From Fremontodendron californicum (Eukaryota > Streptophyta > Magnoliopsida > Malvales > Malvaceae): a stretch of 64,000 bases of DNA. The position numbers were made by a program, and so were the translations under genes. The stretch covers positions 12,780,603 to 12,844,602 of the forward strand of contig JAULJL010000040.1 of assembly GCA_030761205.1 (NCBI GenBank). The letters run 5' to 3'. The notes beneath the pieces are model-generated. The model was not told the origin of the DNA. It saw only the letters and a list, made by a program, of their open reading frames with translations, and made no database searches. Shown here piece by piece: positions 34,222 to 46,219 of the stretch (positions are counted from its first letter, which is position 1; every line of letters begins with the position of its first letter).

Positions 34222-34770
34222 TCATTTTCAAATTTTCTAACAAAATATATATATTATATACATTTACAAATATATCTCAATTACATATATATATATATGT
34301 TTATATACAAATATAAAATTTTAAATTTTAAATATTTAATATCTAAAATTTTTAATCATAAATAAATAAAATAAATATTAAAAAATATTATTAATTATTA
34401 TTAATTAGATTCAATAACCTAATTTAATATAAAAAAAAATTGAATGAAATTATGAAAAAGTAAAAATTATTATAATTAAAAAGTATTAAGAATTGGTTAA
34501 AAAAAAGTGAAATTTAAAAAAAAAAAAAAAATCAAAATCTTGTACCAACCGGTATATGTCAGTACGTACCGGTACAGACTGATAAAGACTGGTAGGAACT
34601 GGTACAAATCGGTACAAAAATAAAAATGGTATGATGTTGATATTGTTTTATTTTTTTTTTCAAAACCAGTATGTACTGGCCGGTACGGCCGGTATGTACA
34701 TGCTGGTACGACTGGTACCATTATGGTACCGACTACCATGGTTTTACTACTATATTCCAATGATGCATTG
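33174..34770. other. intergenic stretch with GGTAC-rich repeat
   Basis: 33174-34060 has no recognisable feature. 34075-34745 carries CCGGTAC/GGTACC-type motifs at both sides of an A/T-rich core with (TA)n at 34180-34217, suggesting a degenerate inverted-repeat element whose ends I could not define. Confidence 0.4.
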
Positions 34771-34937
34771 CTATGTTATCCGGATTTTTTATTTTTCTTA
34801 AAGTATTGGTATTCGATATCTATATCAAATATATATTCAAACATGGATATAAGATATGATCCTTTAAATATATTAAAATATTTTAAAAAAATAAAAATAT
34901 AATCATATTCGACACGCAATCCGAATCCGAGTAACAT
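34771..34937 (-). mobile_element. MITE copy (CTATGTTACTCGG family), diverged
   Basis: Starts CTATGTTATCCGG and ends GAATCCGAGTAACAT, with flanks ATGCATTG and ATGCCTTT (weak duplication). Confidence 0.6.
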
Positions 34938-36585
34938 GAATGCCTTTTAACGTTATGTATCAATTGTTAAAGTTCGATCGCTATTCCATATTGCCAGATC
35001 ATGAGTTTTATTTTGAACTTATGCTGGAAAGCAAATCCCTATCAATATAGCTTTAAGTTAGACGTGTAGACATTTTATCATAAAATGTCAAATTTAATTT
35101 TTGCACATGATATAGCTGTTGGACTAGCACGGCTATTACGTCTCTTGCATATTAATTGCTTTCTCGCTTTCTTGTTCCCTCCATCGTTATATTCGCATAT
35201 AGTTTTTTGTTTTTTTGCATTTTTTTTGTATTTTTTTTTTTCAAATATGGAATCAACAATGAATAATTTAATTTTAATAAAATTTTTAAAGTTCAAATTT
35301 TTAAATTCAAAAACAATTTTAAAAAAATTAAAAAACTATTTACATATTAATATTTAATTAAAAAGTATGAATTTTATATTTTTATTATATAAAAAATATT
35401 TTTTTTATTGTTTTATCCTGTCGTATCTGTATTTTAATTTTTTTTTTAAAAATTTATATTATCGTGTTCATATCATGTTGTATCCGAATTACGTGTATGT
35501 TCCCGTATTACGTGTCTAGCTAGAGCAATGAAGAGCGACTAACATTTAAGTCTTGACAGACTAATTGGTTCAGCTAGAATTGTTCCCTTCCACAGTTAAA
35601 TATTTGAAATTGATGGGTAGGCATCAAAATTCTTCAGTAATGGCCCATCCTGAGAACGATCTAGTGAAAATAAAACAGATATGCAAAGCCACAGTCGAGC
35701 AAAGCCTTTTATGAAAGAAAGAAAGAAAAAAAAAAAGATCGAAGTCCTTTCAATGAGGCTCTCTATGTATTGTCTCACAGCTTAATCATAAATATGGTAG
35801 CTCGTTAGTCCTATCAGCTACCCAATCAAAACCGAGCCCACTTCTTGCTGCCCCCCACAACCCCACGAGTTGCTGTATTTTTACGTTTAATGCTCGGTCT
35901 ACCAGATAATCTGGTGGGGGAGCTTTCACCTTTTACTATCTATCGTAGGGAGGGGATAGCAGAGCCTTGGCCTCCTTTAATTTTTTTAAAATTTTTTATA
36001 TAAGGATAAAATTATGTTTAATTCTTCTAAATTTTTTTTGGCTTTCAATTTGACCTTTCTTAAAAATTTTAAATTAAAATAAAATCATATTTGATCTCTC
36101 CAAATTTTATTTGACCCTTTCAATTTACCCCCTATTTGTAAAATTTATTTGATATTTTTAGTTTAAACCTCATTCATTATTATTAGCTTAATTCTCTCTA
36201 TTTATCTTTTCAATCAATTAAATAGATGTATTAACATTAATTATTTTATTTAATATTTTTCATTCTATACTCATAAGGGAAAAATTTTAAAATAAATAAA
36301 TAATTACAATATCTAATACGAATTGTGCATTTAACTTATTTTACTTTATATATATATGTAATCTTATGATTTTCTTTTATAATATGAAATAATTTTATGC
36401 ATATATTTAATTAGACAATAAATTTTTTTGACGTTAAGACTTTATTTCTTATTAATTTTTTTTCATATACAACATGAATTATAATATTTAAAAAAAAAAA
36501 TTTAAAATTATTTCATTATAAGGAATTTATATACTGTTAACAAATTTAATATCATATATAATATTTAAATTTAATAATTTTATAT
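34938..36585. other. intergenic stretch
   Basis: No gene recognised. 35080-35480 is T-rich, 35540-35960 is more complex but without coding signs, and 35970-36585 is A/T-rich. Confidence 0.5.
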
Positions 36586-36978
36586 TAGAGTTTTTCATGG
36601 ACTAGGTTGAGTTAGGCTCACATAGCAAAAAAAATTTACTTGTTCAAGGCCCGGCCTGATTCGAGCCAACGAAATACACGATTTTTATTTTTTACTTTAA
36701 ATCTTTATATGTATATTCCGGTTGTACCTGCTCTTGGATCGGGCCTGGACAAGGTTTTTGTGTGATCCGGATCGACTTAGATCACTGTTTAAATAAAAAT
36801 AAAATATTTTTTATTTAAATTTAATTATAAAAATTGAAAAATATTAATATAAAATAATTTTTTAATATTAAATAAACAGTGAAACGGGTCAACGGGTCGA
36901 TCTGAGTCTGGTCCGGGTCGAGCTTGGGTAAGGTTAAAAAGAAAATCCGGGTCGCGCCTTGGCCCATGAGTAAATCTA
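36586..36978. mobile_element. hAT-like MITE with GGCCCGG-type ends, diverged
   Basis: The left end TAGAGTTTTTCATGG pairs with the right end CCATGAGTAAATCTA. GGTCGGGCC-like stretches flank an A/T core as in the copies at 27629 and 63404. No target duplication is visible, so it is probably older. Confidence 0.6.
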
Positions 36979-37559
36979 ATTCCGGCCCTCCTCGTCAATA
37001 TTTCTAACTTCGTCCTTGGACGTAATGATTATTATTTGATAAATATCGACAATAAATATTAACGACGAAAAAAATTAAAATTACAAAATAACGATAATAA
37101 CATTATATATTATATTATGACTATTATTTAAATCCGTGCTTACTCGTCAAGATAGGCCAACCCCATGGACATTTCAAATTCAAATGACTTGTACATTCTA
37201 AACTATGGATATCATTGTTTCTGAACCTGCAAATTGCCCTGGAATTATTTCAAATCCACGTTTCTCACCTATAATTTTATCGCATTTAAATTCTCAATAA
37301 AGCTGCAAACATAATGTCAAACAGATTCAAACTTCAAAGTTTTCAGCCCCCAAATAGATATATGCTTGTATACAACAATCTGAACCATATCTGTTTGTTT
37401 CTTTGAATTTCTTCTTGTTTTTTCGACATTATACAGAATTTTTTACATCAGATTAGATTCTTGTAATTGTTTGTCTTGTTAACCATTTTTCTTCTTTTTG
37501 TTTGTAATGTCTGTTTCCACAGACCGTCAGCTTCAACTCCTCTACCAGTACAAGAAATT

Positions 37560-37590
<31 letters not shown>

Positions 37591-38267
37591 TTTGTGGCCA
37601 AACTTTAGACTTTGAGGCAAATCAAATCAGGTGGGTTTCAATTAATTTTCAGCAAGATTAAACTTGTAGTGTCAAATCGTGCTTCATGATAAACATTTGT
37701 CTTTAAGATGACAACGCATGTTACAATCGATATTTTGTGGTTTCGATTTTTTTCGTTGTTGATATTCATAGTCGATATTTACTATAATTAAGGGCGATAA
37801 AATCTATTATATCCGCAACTACAATAAACACAACAGATTGAAAACGTGTTCACGATCATAATTTAAATCCTTATCTAGTGGGATACTTTCCGACGTCCTT
37901 GCTTCAATTGCTTGTTAATTATGCTACTGTTTGATAATCTACTAAAAGCCAACACCTTGCCAAACCACAGTTTTGTTAATCAGGTTGAAATTTCTTTAAG
38001 AGATCATGTATTGTCCTACAACAAGCAACACAATCTTAAACAGATATACAAAATTTGGCATAATGTTTGATTTCTGATATAATTCGACCACAAAATATTC
38101 TCCACGTTTTTTTTTTTTTTTTAAAGAAAGTGACTTGCTAATTTTTTTTTTAAAAAAAAAAGAGAATTAACATGTTTTTTATGCAATTAATTAACAGGCT
38201 TTTAATATTTTGGATGTTCTTAATTTGTTTCCTTATTATCAGAAATGGGGATAAAAAAAATAGTAAA

Positions 38268-38390
38268 GGAAGTCGTAATTTAAAAATAAAAGAAGGGATT
38301 ATAAGTTTTGAATTTGAATTTATATCTATTCGAATGCCACATCTTAAAATCGACTGTATGAATTAATTGAATTAAGTCTATATTTTGAAT
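38268..38390 (-). repeat. SINE-like fragment, diverged
   Basis: The minus strand reads ATAGACTTAATTCAATTAAT, then a box B region decayed to AAATTCAAATTC. It shares the GGAAGTCGTA 5' flank motif with the copy at 32463. Confidence 0.45.
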
Positions 38391-41300
38391 TAAAGATGCA
38401 ATATGAAAAATCATAATTTTCATGTCTAAAAAGTATTGTAGATGTTTATTATTTTCATTATAGATTGACGCGTATACTTTTAAATGAATCTATAATTAAA
38501 ATTTGTTTATATCATTTTTTAATTAATTTTAATATATTTTTAATCAATGAAAAATTATTAAAATTTTAATCATAAATTAATCACCTTAAAGTTAAATATA
38601 TAGTAGATATCTCCATTAATTTTTTAATAATCCTTACGCATAAAAATAACCCATAGCAACTTTGCACCAAATGAGTTTATTTACAAGTACATTTTAATAA
38701 AATCAAATGAATTCCTCTCAGTATGGTATCATTGGTGACTATAAGAATATATGTATTTTTTATAAATAAATAAAAAAGTGACACAAAGTCAAAGAAATTG
38801 AATATAAAATATGATTAAAATTGAGACTACTAAAATTTTGAGTTTTAGTTTGGTATAATATATGTCAGAATTTGAGACTATGTATGAAAATATTTGACAA
38901 TTACTAGCCAAAAAAAAAATCTTGCAATGTGGACAGAAGATAGAATTAAAATTGGGAAGAGAAGATAAAAGATAGATTTGTTTAAGGGTAAGGTTGGTGT
39001 TTAAGGTTTGGGTTATCCGTTCAATTTGATAGATTCGATTTGTATTAATTTAGGTTTGAGCAACGATTTTTTGATTTGGATCGGTCCGATTTAAATTATT
39101 GTTCATTAATAAATAATATTTTTTATTTAAATTTAATTATAAATATTAATAAAAATAATATTTTAAATAATGATATTAACTTTCAATTCAACCCAATTCG
39201 AACCTTAATAAAAAAATTCAAATCATCGTCCGATCCGGCCATGAACAGATAACAAAGGAGGTTGGCTGGTTTGGGGCGTCGGCTGGAGCCAAAAGAAAAA
39301 GGTAAAGGGCAAGCTAACCCCACACCCCAAACAATGAGCACAGAAATCAATGGGGCAAAAGCTAAGATGCTCCTAGGAATCTATGATATTTATTTGTTTA
39401 AGATTTGATTTAGTCCATCGAATTTAAAAAATTAATTATTATTTTAAATAATAAATATATTTTTTATAATTAAATTTATATAAAAATAATTTTAAATTCA
39501 TTAAATAATAATTTAAATCAAATCAATTTAAATTTAAAATTTTTTATTTAATTTTTTTTTAATGACAGTGATAAAGACAGCGAGTCAAAAATCGATGACA
39601 ACAAACTCCTAGGCCCCATCTTTTCGACAAAAGATAATTATAATTTTAGTCTTAAAACATAATTTTTTTTTTTCATTTCAATCTTAAAATTTTTAGATAT
39701 AAATATTTAATCCTAAAAATTATTAGTATGTTAAAAATTTATCTTTCAATTATTATTCAAATAGAAACACTAATACAAAACTTAGCTGACATATAATTAA
39801 CACATGTAGATGACATTTCAAAATTTTATAAAATATTAAAAAATTATTTTTAAAAAAATCTTCTTATAAAGATTAAAAAATTACAATTTTATTTTTTTAC
39901 TTTTCTCTTCTCTCATTAAAGTAACAGTTTCTTTCTCTTTCTCACTAAATCAACAATTTTTAATGAAATGAAGTAGAGTTTTTTTTTAATCTTTTATTTG
40001 GAATTGTTTTTTTTTTCTTTTGGCAATTAATTTTTCTAATATTTTATAAATTAATGAAATGCTACGTAAGTTTCACATGTGATTCATTATATGCCATATA
40101 AGTTTTTTATATAAACTTTCAGTTAACGTTTCTATTCGAAGAGCGACTAAAAAACTCTCTTTTAACACATTGATAACTTTTAAAATTAAATATTTACAAA
40201 TAAAAATTTTATAATTGATATGAAAAAGATGTATATATTTTAAGATTAAAATTATAATTATCTCTTTCGACAATATAAAAAGACTATAAGAGGTATGGGG
40301 CTATGGGCCTTAGGTCCCTTAGGTCCACCAGATACTCCCTTCCTCTTCCTTTATTTCATTTCCTTCCATTTTACACTACTAAATAAATTTCATTTTCTTT
40401 CTAATTTGAAACTTTTTTTTTTTTTAAATGACTCAAGTGCTATATTCTACAACTTAAAAAAAAAAAAAAAAAAAACCCAAACATGAAATTTTTTCAAAAA
40501 ATTTTGAACATGAATCAAACTCAATTTGAAATGATTCGAAAAAATTAATTCATATTCTAAAATACTTGTTAAATAGTTATATTTTCCATAAAATTTAAAA
40601 ACAATTTGAACTAACATGAATTTGAATTTTTTTTTTTTTAAAAATTTCAAAATAATCGAATTGAAAATTATTCAAACTCAATATGATTTGAATTCGAATT
40701 CATTCATTTATCAATGAGGTGTTAATCTAATTAATAAGCTTGTCAATTTAGATAATTAGTAATTTTGAGTTCAAATATTATTAGGGATCTTTATGTTAAA
40801 ATTTTAATGTTTTTGAATTTACAGATTTTCGTTTAAAAATTGAATAGTCTATTTATTTCAAATTTTATGTAAAAAAATATTTTTTAAAAATCAATTGTAT
40901 ATTCCCATATTTATAGAAGGAAACAATGTGCTGTAAGAGTCGTTTGGATGGAGAGAAAACCAGTTTCCGAGTACAGACGAAAGAGAAATCAAAGGTGGTT
41001 TTGAGGAAGAAGGCAAAACTATGGGTGGATCCAAAAGCCAATACTCTATAGTCTATCGTCATCATTTGCTTATTTATTTATTTATTTGTATTTAGGATTG
41101 CAATGTTTGTCGTTTATTTGATTTATTTATTTGGGATTGTGATGCTGTTTTTGTTTAATTTTTTTTAACATAAAATATGCATATTTTTCATATATATAAT
41201 CATCAAATAAAGTCATTAAAATATATGAATCTCACAAATTACAAATAAGCATTGTTTCATTTGTTAAATCATATCTCTTTTTGAATTATTTTTTTTGGAT

Positions 41301-42644
41301 AAATCTGATTGATTACCATTTGAAGCTAAAAAAATAAAATATAAATGCAATAAAGAAAAGTGTATTCGAGAATTATTTTTTTCTTGTCAATAATAATAAT
41401 ACCATTTACAAAGGTCAACAGTATTTCGACCTGCAAGTTTTTAGCTCGTAATAAAATGAGACTTGCTTTGTGAAAGTTTAAAGGATTAAATAATAATTCA
41501 ATTTGAACTAAATTAAATATTAGTAATTGACCTTTCTTCGCAAAATCTTCAACTAAAAGTTCCCATTGCGTGTTAGAAAAAAGGAAAAGGAAAACTTGGA
41601 TTGGAATTCATGCGAAGATATGTACATTTCGTTCAAACTCGAAAGTTCATTCAATATTTAAAAGAGTTTGAATAAAAGTATTATATTTAAAAAAAAAATT
41701 AGGTAAAAAAAAAATTCATTCTAAAAAGGATCAAACATTGGATATAGCATTTTGTGCTTAGGTCCGATTTGATTCATTTTATTATTAATAATATAAATTT
41801 TTAAGTGTGAATGATTTTTTTAAAGAGGAAATGCTCTTTTTTTTTTTTTTTATAGAATGATATCAATCATTTTTAACCGAAATCAATTTCTTTTAACGAA
41901 AAATCGAATTTTGTGTGCAAGTTAAAACGAACCTGATAGTGCTTTTTATAATCGGACCAGGTCTAAATACAAAATTTTACTTATATTTTAACTTGGACCG
42001 ATCCTGAATAATTATAAAATTTATTAATATATTATTTAAATTCGATTCAAATCTGATTCGATTTCACCTATAAATATATATATTTATAGTTACAATTCTC
42101 GAAGCCGAAGAGGGCCTGTCAGCTGTTGCTATCTCTAGGTCCATTTGTCCGGGCTCCTTGGGAGTTGGGGGCCCACAAAAGAGTCTTACTTCTTTTGTTG
42201 GCCCCACCTAAAAGACACCGTTGTCAGATATGGGCCCAGCCCACGCCCCACTATGGCATTTACACCTCTCTCTTCTCTCTTCTCTCCTCACTTTTCACTT
42301 TTTTTTTTTTTTTCCACTATTTTTAATAGTTTCATCATTTTGAGTTGTTAATATTAATAATTTTTAATTAGTAATTGAATCGAACCTTTTTAAAGGAGTT
42401 CATGCATCGGCACTCAAATTTGTTGTCCAATGACATTTATATGTTGAAATATCTGATGTCTAAGCATAAATCAAATCCTTTAAAAACTCAACTCGAATCA
42501 ATACATGAAAATACTAGGAAATTAGACCCAATTTCACTACATAAAAAAGAATTTTGCTAACTAAAAATTAAATATGATATATATTATTGATTTATTTGAA
42601 TTATAGTTAAAAATATATAAATATGATATCAAAAATAGATAATC

Positions 42645-42770
42645 CAGGAACCCGAAGTTTAGCTCAATTAATTCATATAGTCATCTTTAAAAAGGTGTCA
42701 TCCAGTAGGTTTGGAATTCGAAGCCCAACATCTGCAACCATTTTCCTTATCTCTAGGTTATGGCCTCTTT
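42645..42770 (+). repeat. SINE-like copy
   Basis: GTTTAGCTCAATTAATTCAT (box A-like), ATCTTTAAAAAGGTGTCATC, then GGAATTCGAAGCCCAACATC (box B-like). Confidence 0.55.
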
Positions 42771-43259
42771 TGTACCAAAAAAATAAGATTTGTCTTAACC
42801 GTTATTATATCTATTATCTTCTTAAGAGGAATGGATTACTTGGATATTAGAATTATCTTTCTCCCCTTATACATTCTAATATATAGGTAAGAAATAAAAA
42901 TGCTTGTCCACACAATTTAGTCTATATACAACTTGCAAACTTGAATTTTGCCATCTATGCTTGTTGAGTTTTTCTTGATAGGAAGTTTGGTGAGCTTGAA
43001 GAGTTATCGGAAAAAGATAGAATTGGATTTGTGAAAGAAAAAGAAAAAAAATCAAAGGAGCGTTGGAGTTTGGGTTTCAAGACGTGCTTCGATATTTAAA
43101 TTAATAAAGATTTTGAATAATTCTCTAGATAAACGAAAAGAACAAGTAGAAGAAATGGCATAACCTTCTCACCAAAAAGACCTCAACAATGCTATTTAGG
43201 ATAAGCATAAGTTTAACCAACAAAATGAAATGTACATATGGGAAGTGACTAGAAGTGAC

Positions 43260-44616
43260 AATTGGGCGGATTCGGACGGGTTCGGTTCGAGTTCATTCGG
43301 ATTCGGATTTATTCGGGTTCGGGTCCATCCGGGTTCAAGCTCATTTGGGTTCGGGTCCATTCGGGTTCGGACCCATTCGAGTTCGGGTTCGGTCTGGGTT
43401 CGGATATATTTTACATCATTTTATTTTATATTAGATGTAATCATTTTTACGTACTTTAAATATTTATATCTAAAAACAAATTATTAATTTATTATTATTT
43501 TTATACTTTTGCTATTATATGATATTTTTAATTATATTTATTTTTTAAAATTAATATTTGTTAGCACCAAAAGAATAAGAAATTAATCTGTTATATAAAA
43601 TCAAATTTTGAAATAATTTATTATAAAAAATATGATATATTATAAATTAATCATATTGATATTTAAAATAATTGATTTGATGAACTCGAATTTCAAAATA
43701 TAAATACATTATAATTTATATTCGCTATAAAATAAAAAACTTTTAAAAATAAATCATGGTCTTCATCTATTCGTTTATATACTTATAAAATGCAAAAAAA
43801 TTGTGCTTATAGTCAAGATATATATATATTTATATATATCGAGTACTTATATTTTTTTCATCAGTATAAAGTATAAACTATAAAGTAGTACAAAAAAATA
43901 TAATTTATATTTAAATTATACGTAATAAATATATATTTAATATGATTATTTATTAATATATAATAAATATACCCAAAATCAAAAGGCCATAAAACCCAAA
44001 ACCCCATTAAACCCACCCACTAAAATAAAATCCCATGAAAGCCATAACCCAATTAAACCCACCCTAACCTAACCGTATAAGTATAACCCAAAAGGCCAAA
44101 ATAATTGAATTATTGTCAAATTTTTTTACCCTTAAAGAATAATTGAATTATTGTCAAAAAAAATTTCACATCTCTAAAATTTTCAAGAATTTAAAATATT
44201 TAGATTGTAAATTCATTATGATATGAGACGTTAAAGTTATAACTTATAAGTACAAAATATAATTTACTTTTTGATAAAATTATTATTTCATCATCATATA
44301 TATATATAATATATTAAATTTTAATTAAATTATTAAAAAAAAATTAGAATAAAATTAATAATTAAAGTTATTGCTTTGTAAAAAAAATATATATATTTAA
44401 TTACAATTTGATTATTTTTATTTTTAGTATTACATTCGGGTTCGGGTTCGGGCCGGTCTCGGGTTCGGGTCCATTCGGGTTCGGGCTCATTCAGGTTCGG
44501 GTCCATTTGGGTTCGAGCCTATTCGGATTCGGGAATTGACTTTTTGGTCAAATCGAATTTGGACGGGTTAGAATTTTTCTGAACGGATTTTCGGGTTCGA
44601 ATTCATTTTGCCACCT
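43260..44616. mobile_element. GGGTTCGGGTCC-rich element, ~1.36 kb
   Basis: Both ends carry tandem GGGTTCGGGTCCATTCGG-type repeats in the same orientation (43270-43400 and 44435-44605). The outer ends are roughly inverted (GTGACAATTGGGCGG and TTTTGCCACCT). The 11 bp CTAGAAGTGAC occurs at both borders (43249-43259 and 44617-44627) and includes the target duplication. The A/T-rich middle has no coding signs. Confidence 0.65.
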
Positions 44617-44627
44617 CTAGAAGTGAC

Positions 44628-44949
44628 TAACAAAGAGAATGATTAATACCAAATTGAAATTAGTTAAGCATTAATATTCATGCACCTGTGCAAGCCTTTA
44701 ACCTAATTATATATCTATATATAATATACAAATGGCTATATTAATTAAGCGGCTGCATGTGCAAAGAAATCAATAAAGTTGGGCTTTCTAAAGTTGGAAG
44801 AAATTCTCCCCAAGTTGAAATTTGCTTGTGATTTGTGAAGGTGGCTTGTTTTTTAAATCGAAAATGACATTGATATTTGAGGTCATTTTTTGTCGCAAAC
44901 ATATTTGAAAAATGAAATTAAAGTTCATTCGTGCTTCAACCTTCCTATT

Positions 44950-44991
<42 letters not shown>

Positions 44992-45995
44992 CATGAAAAG
45001 CAATTGTGGTGAAACAGTGAATTCTTTTTCTCCTAAAATATCTTAAGCATCTATCTTTTCTCTCATTATTACTAAGGGGCAAGTTTTTTTTTTTTTTTTG
45101 TGGGGGTTTCACTTTTGACTTTTGAAGAACATTTTAACATCAAGTTAATTTGCATTCTAATTGCAAATAAACTTATTAAATGTGTGATTTTGGGTTGTAT
45201 TTTCCTTTTAGATGTTGAATAAATAAGTTGCTCATAAATTTTATTTTATTTTTTTATAGTAAGAGCTTTCTGTCTTAAAAAAAACCTATATACATATTAA
45301 TTGGGGAAGTCGAAGTTGATGAGCTTGATCTTTACCCTTCAATCTGGATTGATTTTAGTTCTAACCAACTTTGTCTGCAGCTATAACAATGGCTTTTTAA
45401 TATATTTTATACTAGTTTTTTTAACCCACGAATCTTTTTATTTTATTTTCATATTTAATTTTTTAAAATATTATATTATATTATTTTTAAAAATAATAAT
45501 ATATATTCTTATTAATCTACTATATATAATCATACATTCATAAATGTATGTACACACATGTTAACAATGTCTGCAGCTATAACAATGGCTTTTTAATATA
45601 TTTTATATTTGATACAATAATATCATTCATAAAATATTTTATACATAGATAGTGAAATACAAATTAAAAGTTTTTATATAATTTTATAAAAAAAAAATTA
45701 TCTAATTAACTGTCAGTATAGTTTAAAAATTTTACCAACAAATTTACTAAAATCACATGTTTTTATAATTTTTATAGGGTATAGTTAAAAATATTAAAAA
45801 AAATTAATATAACAAAAAAATATTTATCAATTTCTCCTCACTTGTAAAATTTAAAAACTCAACCGACTGTTTATAGAAAACGGACTCTAACTTTATTAAT
45901 AGATATTAATTTTGATAACATGTGCAATTGGCAATTGAGTTGCATCTTTGATTTATTGCATGAGATGATGAGAGTAGTTTCAGAAACTCCATTTT
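44628..45995. other. intergenic stretch
   Basis: (TA)n at about 44950-44988, then the Helitron-like terminus and 40 bp direct repeats at 45372-45607. No gene was seen. Confidence 0.5.
45372..45607. repeat. 40 bp direct repeats flanking a 156 bp insert
   Basis: TGTCTGCAGCTATAACAATG and the following 20 bases are identical at 45372-45411 and 45568-45607. The insert starts CTAGTTTTTTTAACCCACG, which on the other strand is GGGTTAAAAAAACTAG followed by T, a Helitron-like 3' end. Confidence 0.8.
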
Positions 45996-46219
45996 AGGCC
46001 CCATTTAACATTATTGTTAACACAGTTTTTAAGTCAAAATATGCATTTCACTGTAAACGTAATGTTAAATAAGTAAAAAAATTTAGCTTTTACGATTAAA
46101 ATCATAGTTTGACAATCCAAATAAAAAAACTAAGAAAATAAAGTTTTTGGACTTTGAAAGATGACTTTTGGATAAAATGACTTTATTACCCTCACATCTC
46201 TAAACTTTTATTATTTTAA

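Larger units (their letters stand above)
36979..43248. other. long gene-poor AT-rich region
   Basis: No protein gene recognised over ~6.3 kb. It contains SINE-like pieces at 38268-38390 and 42645-42770, a (TA)n at 37571-37590, and a degenerate GGTCCGATTT-rich repeat at about 39000-39245 related to the GGCCCGG MITEs, with a similar one at 41755-42060. The remaining open frames are short and look random. Confidence 0.5.
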
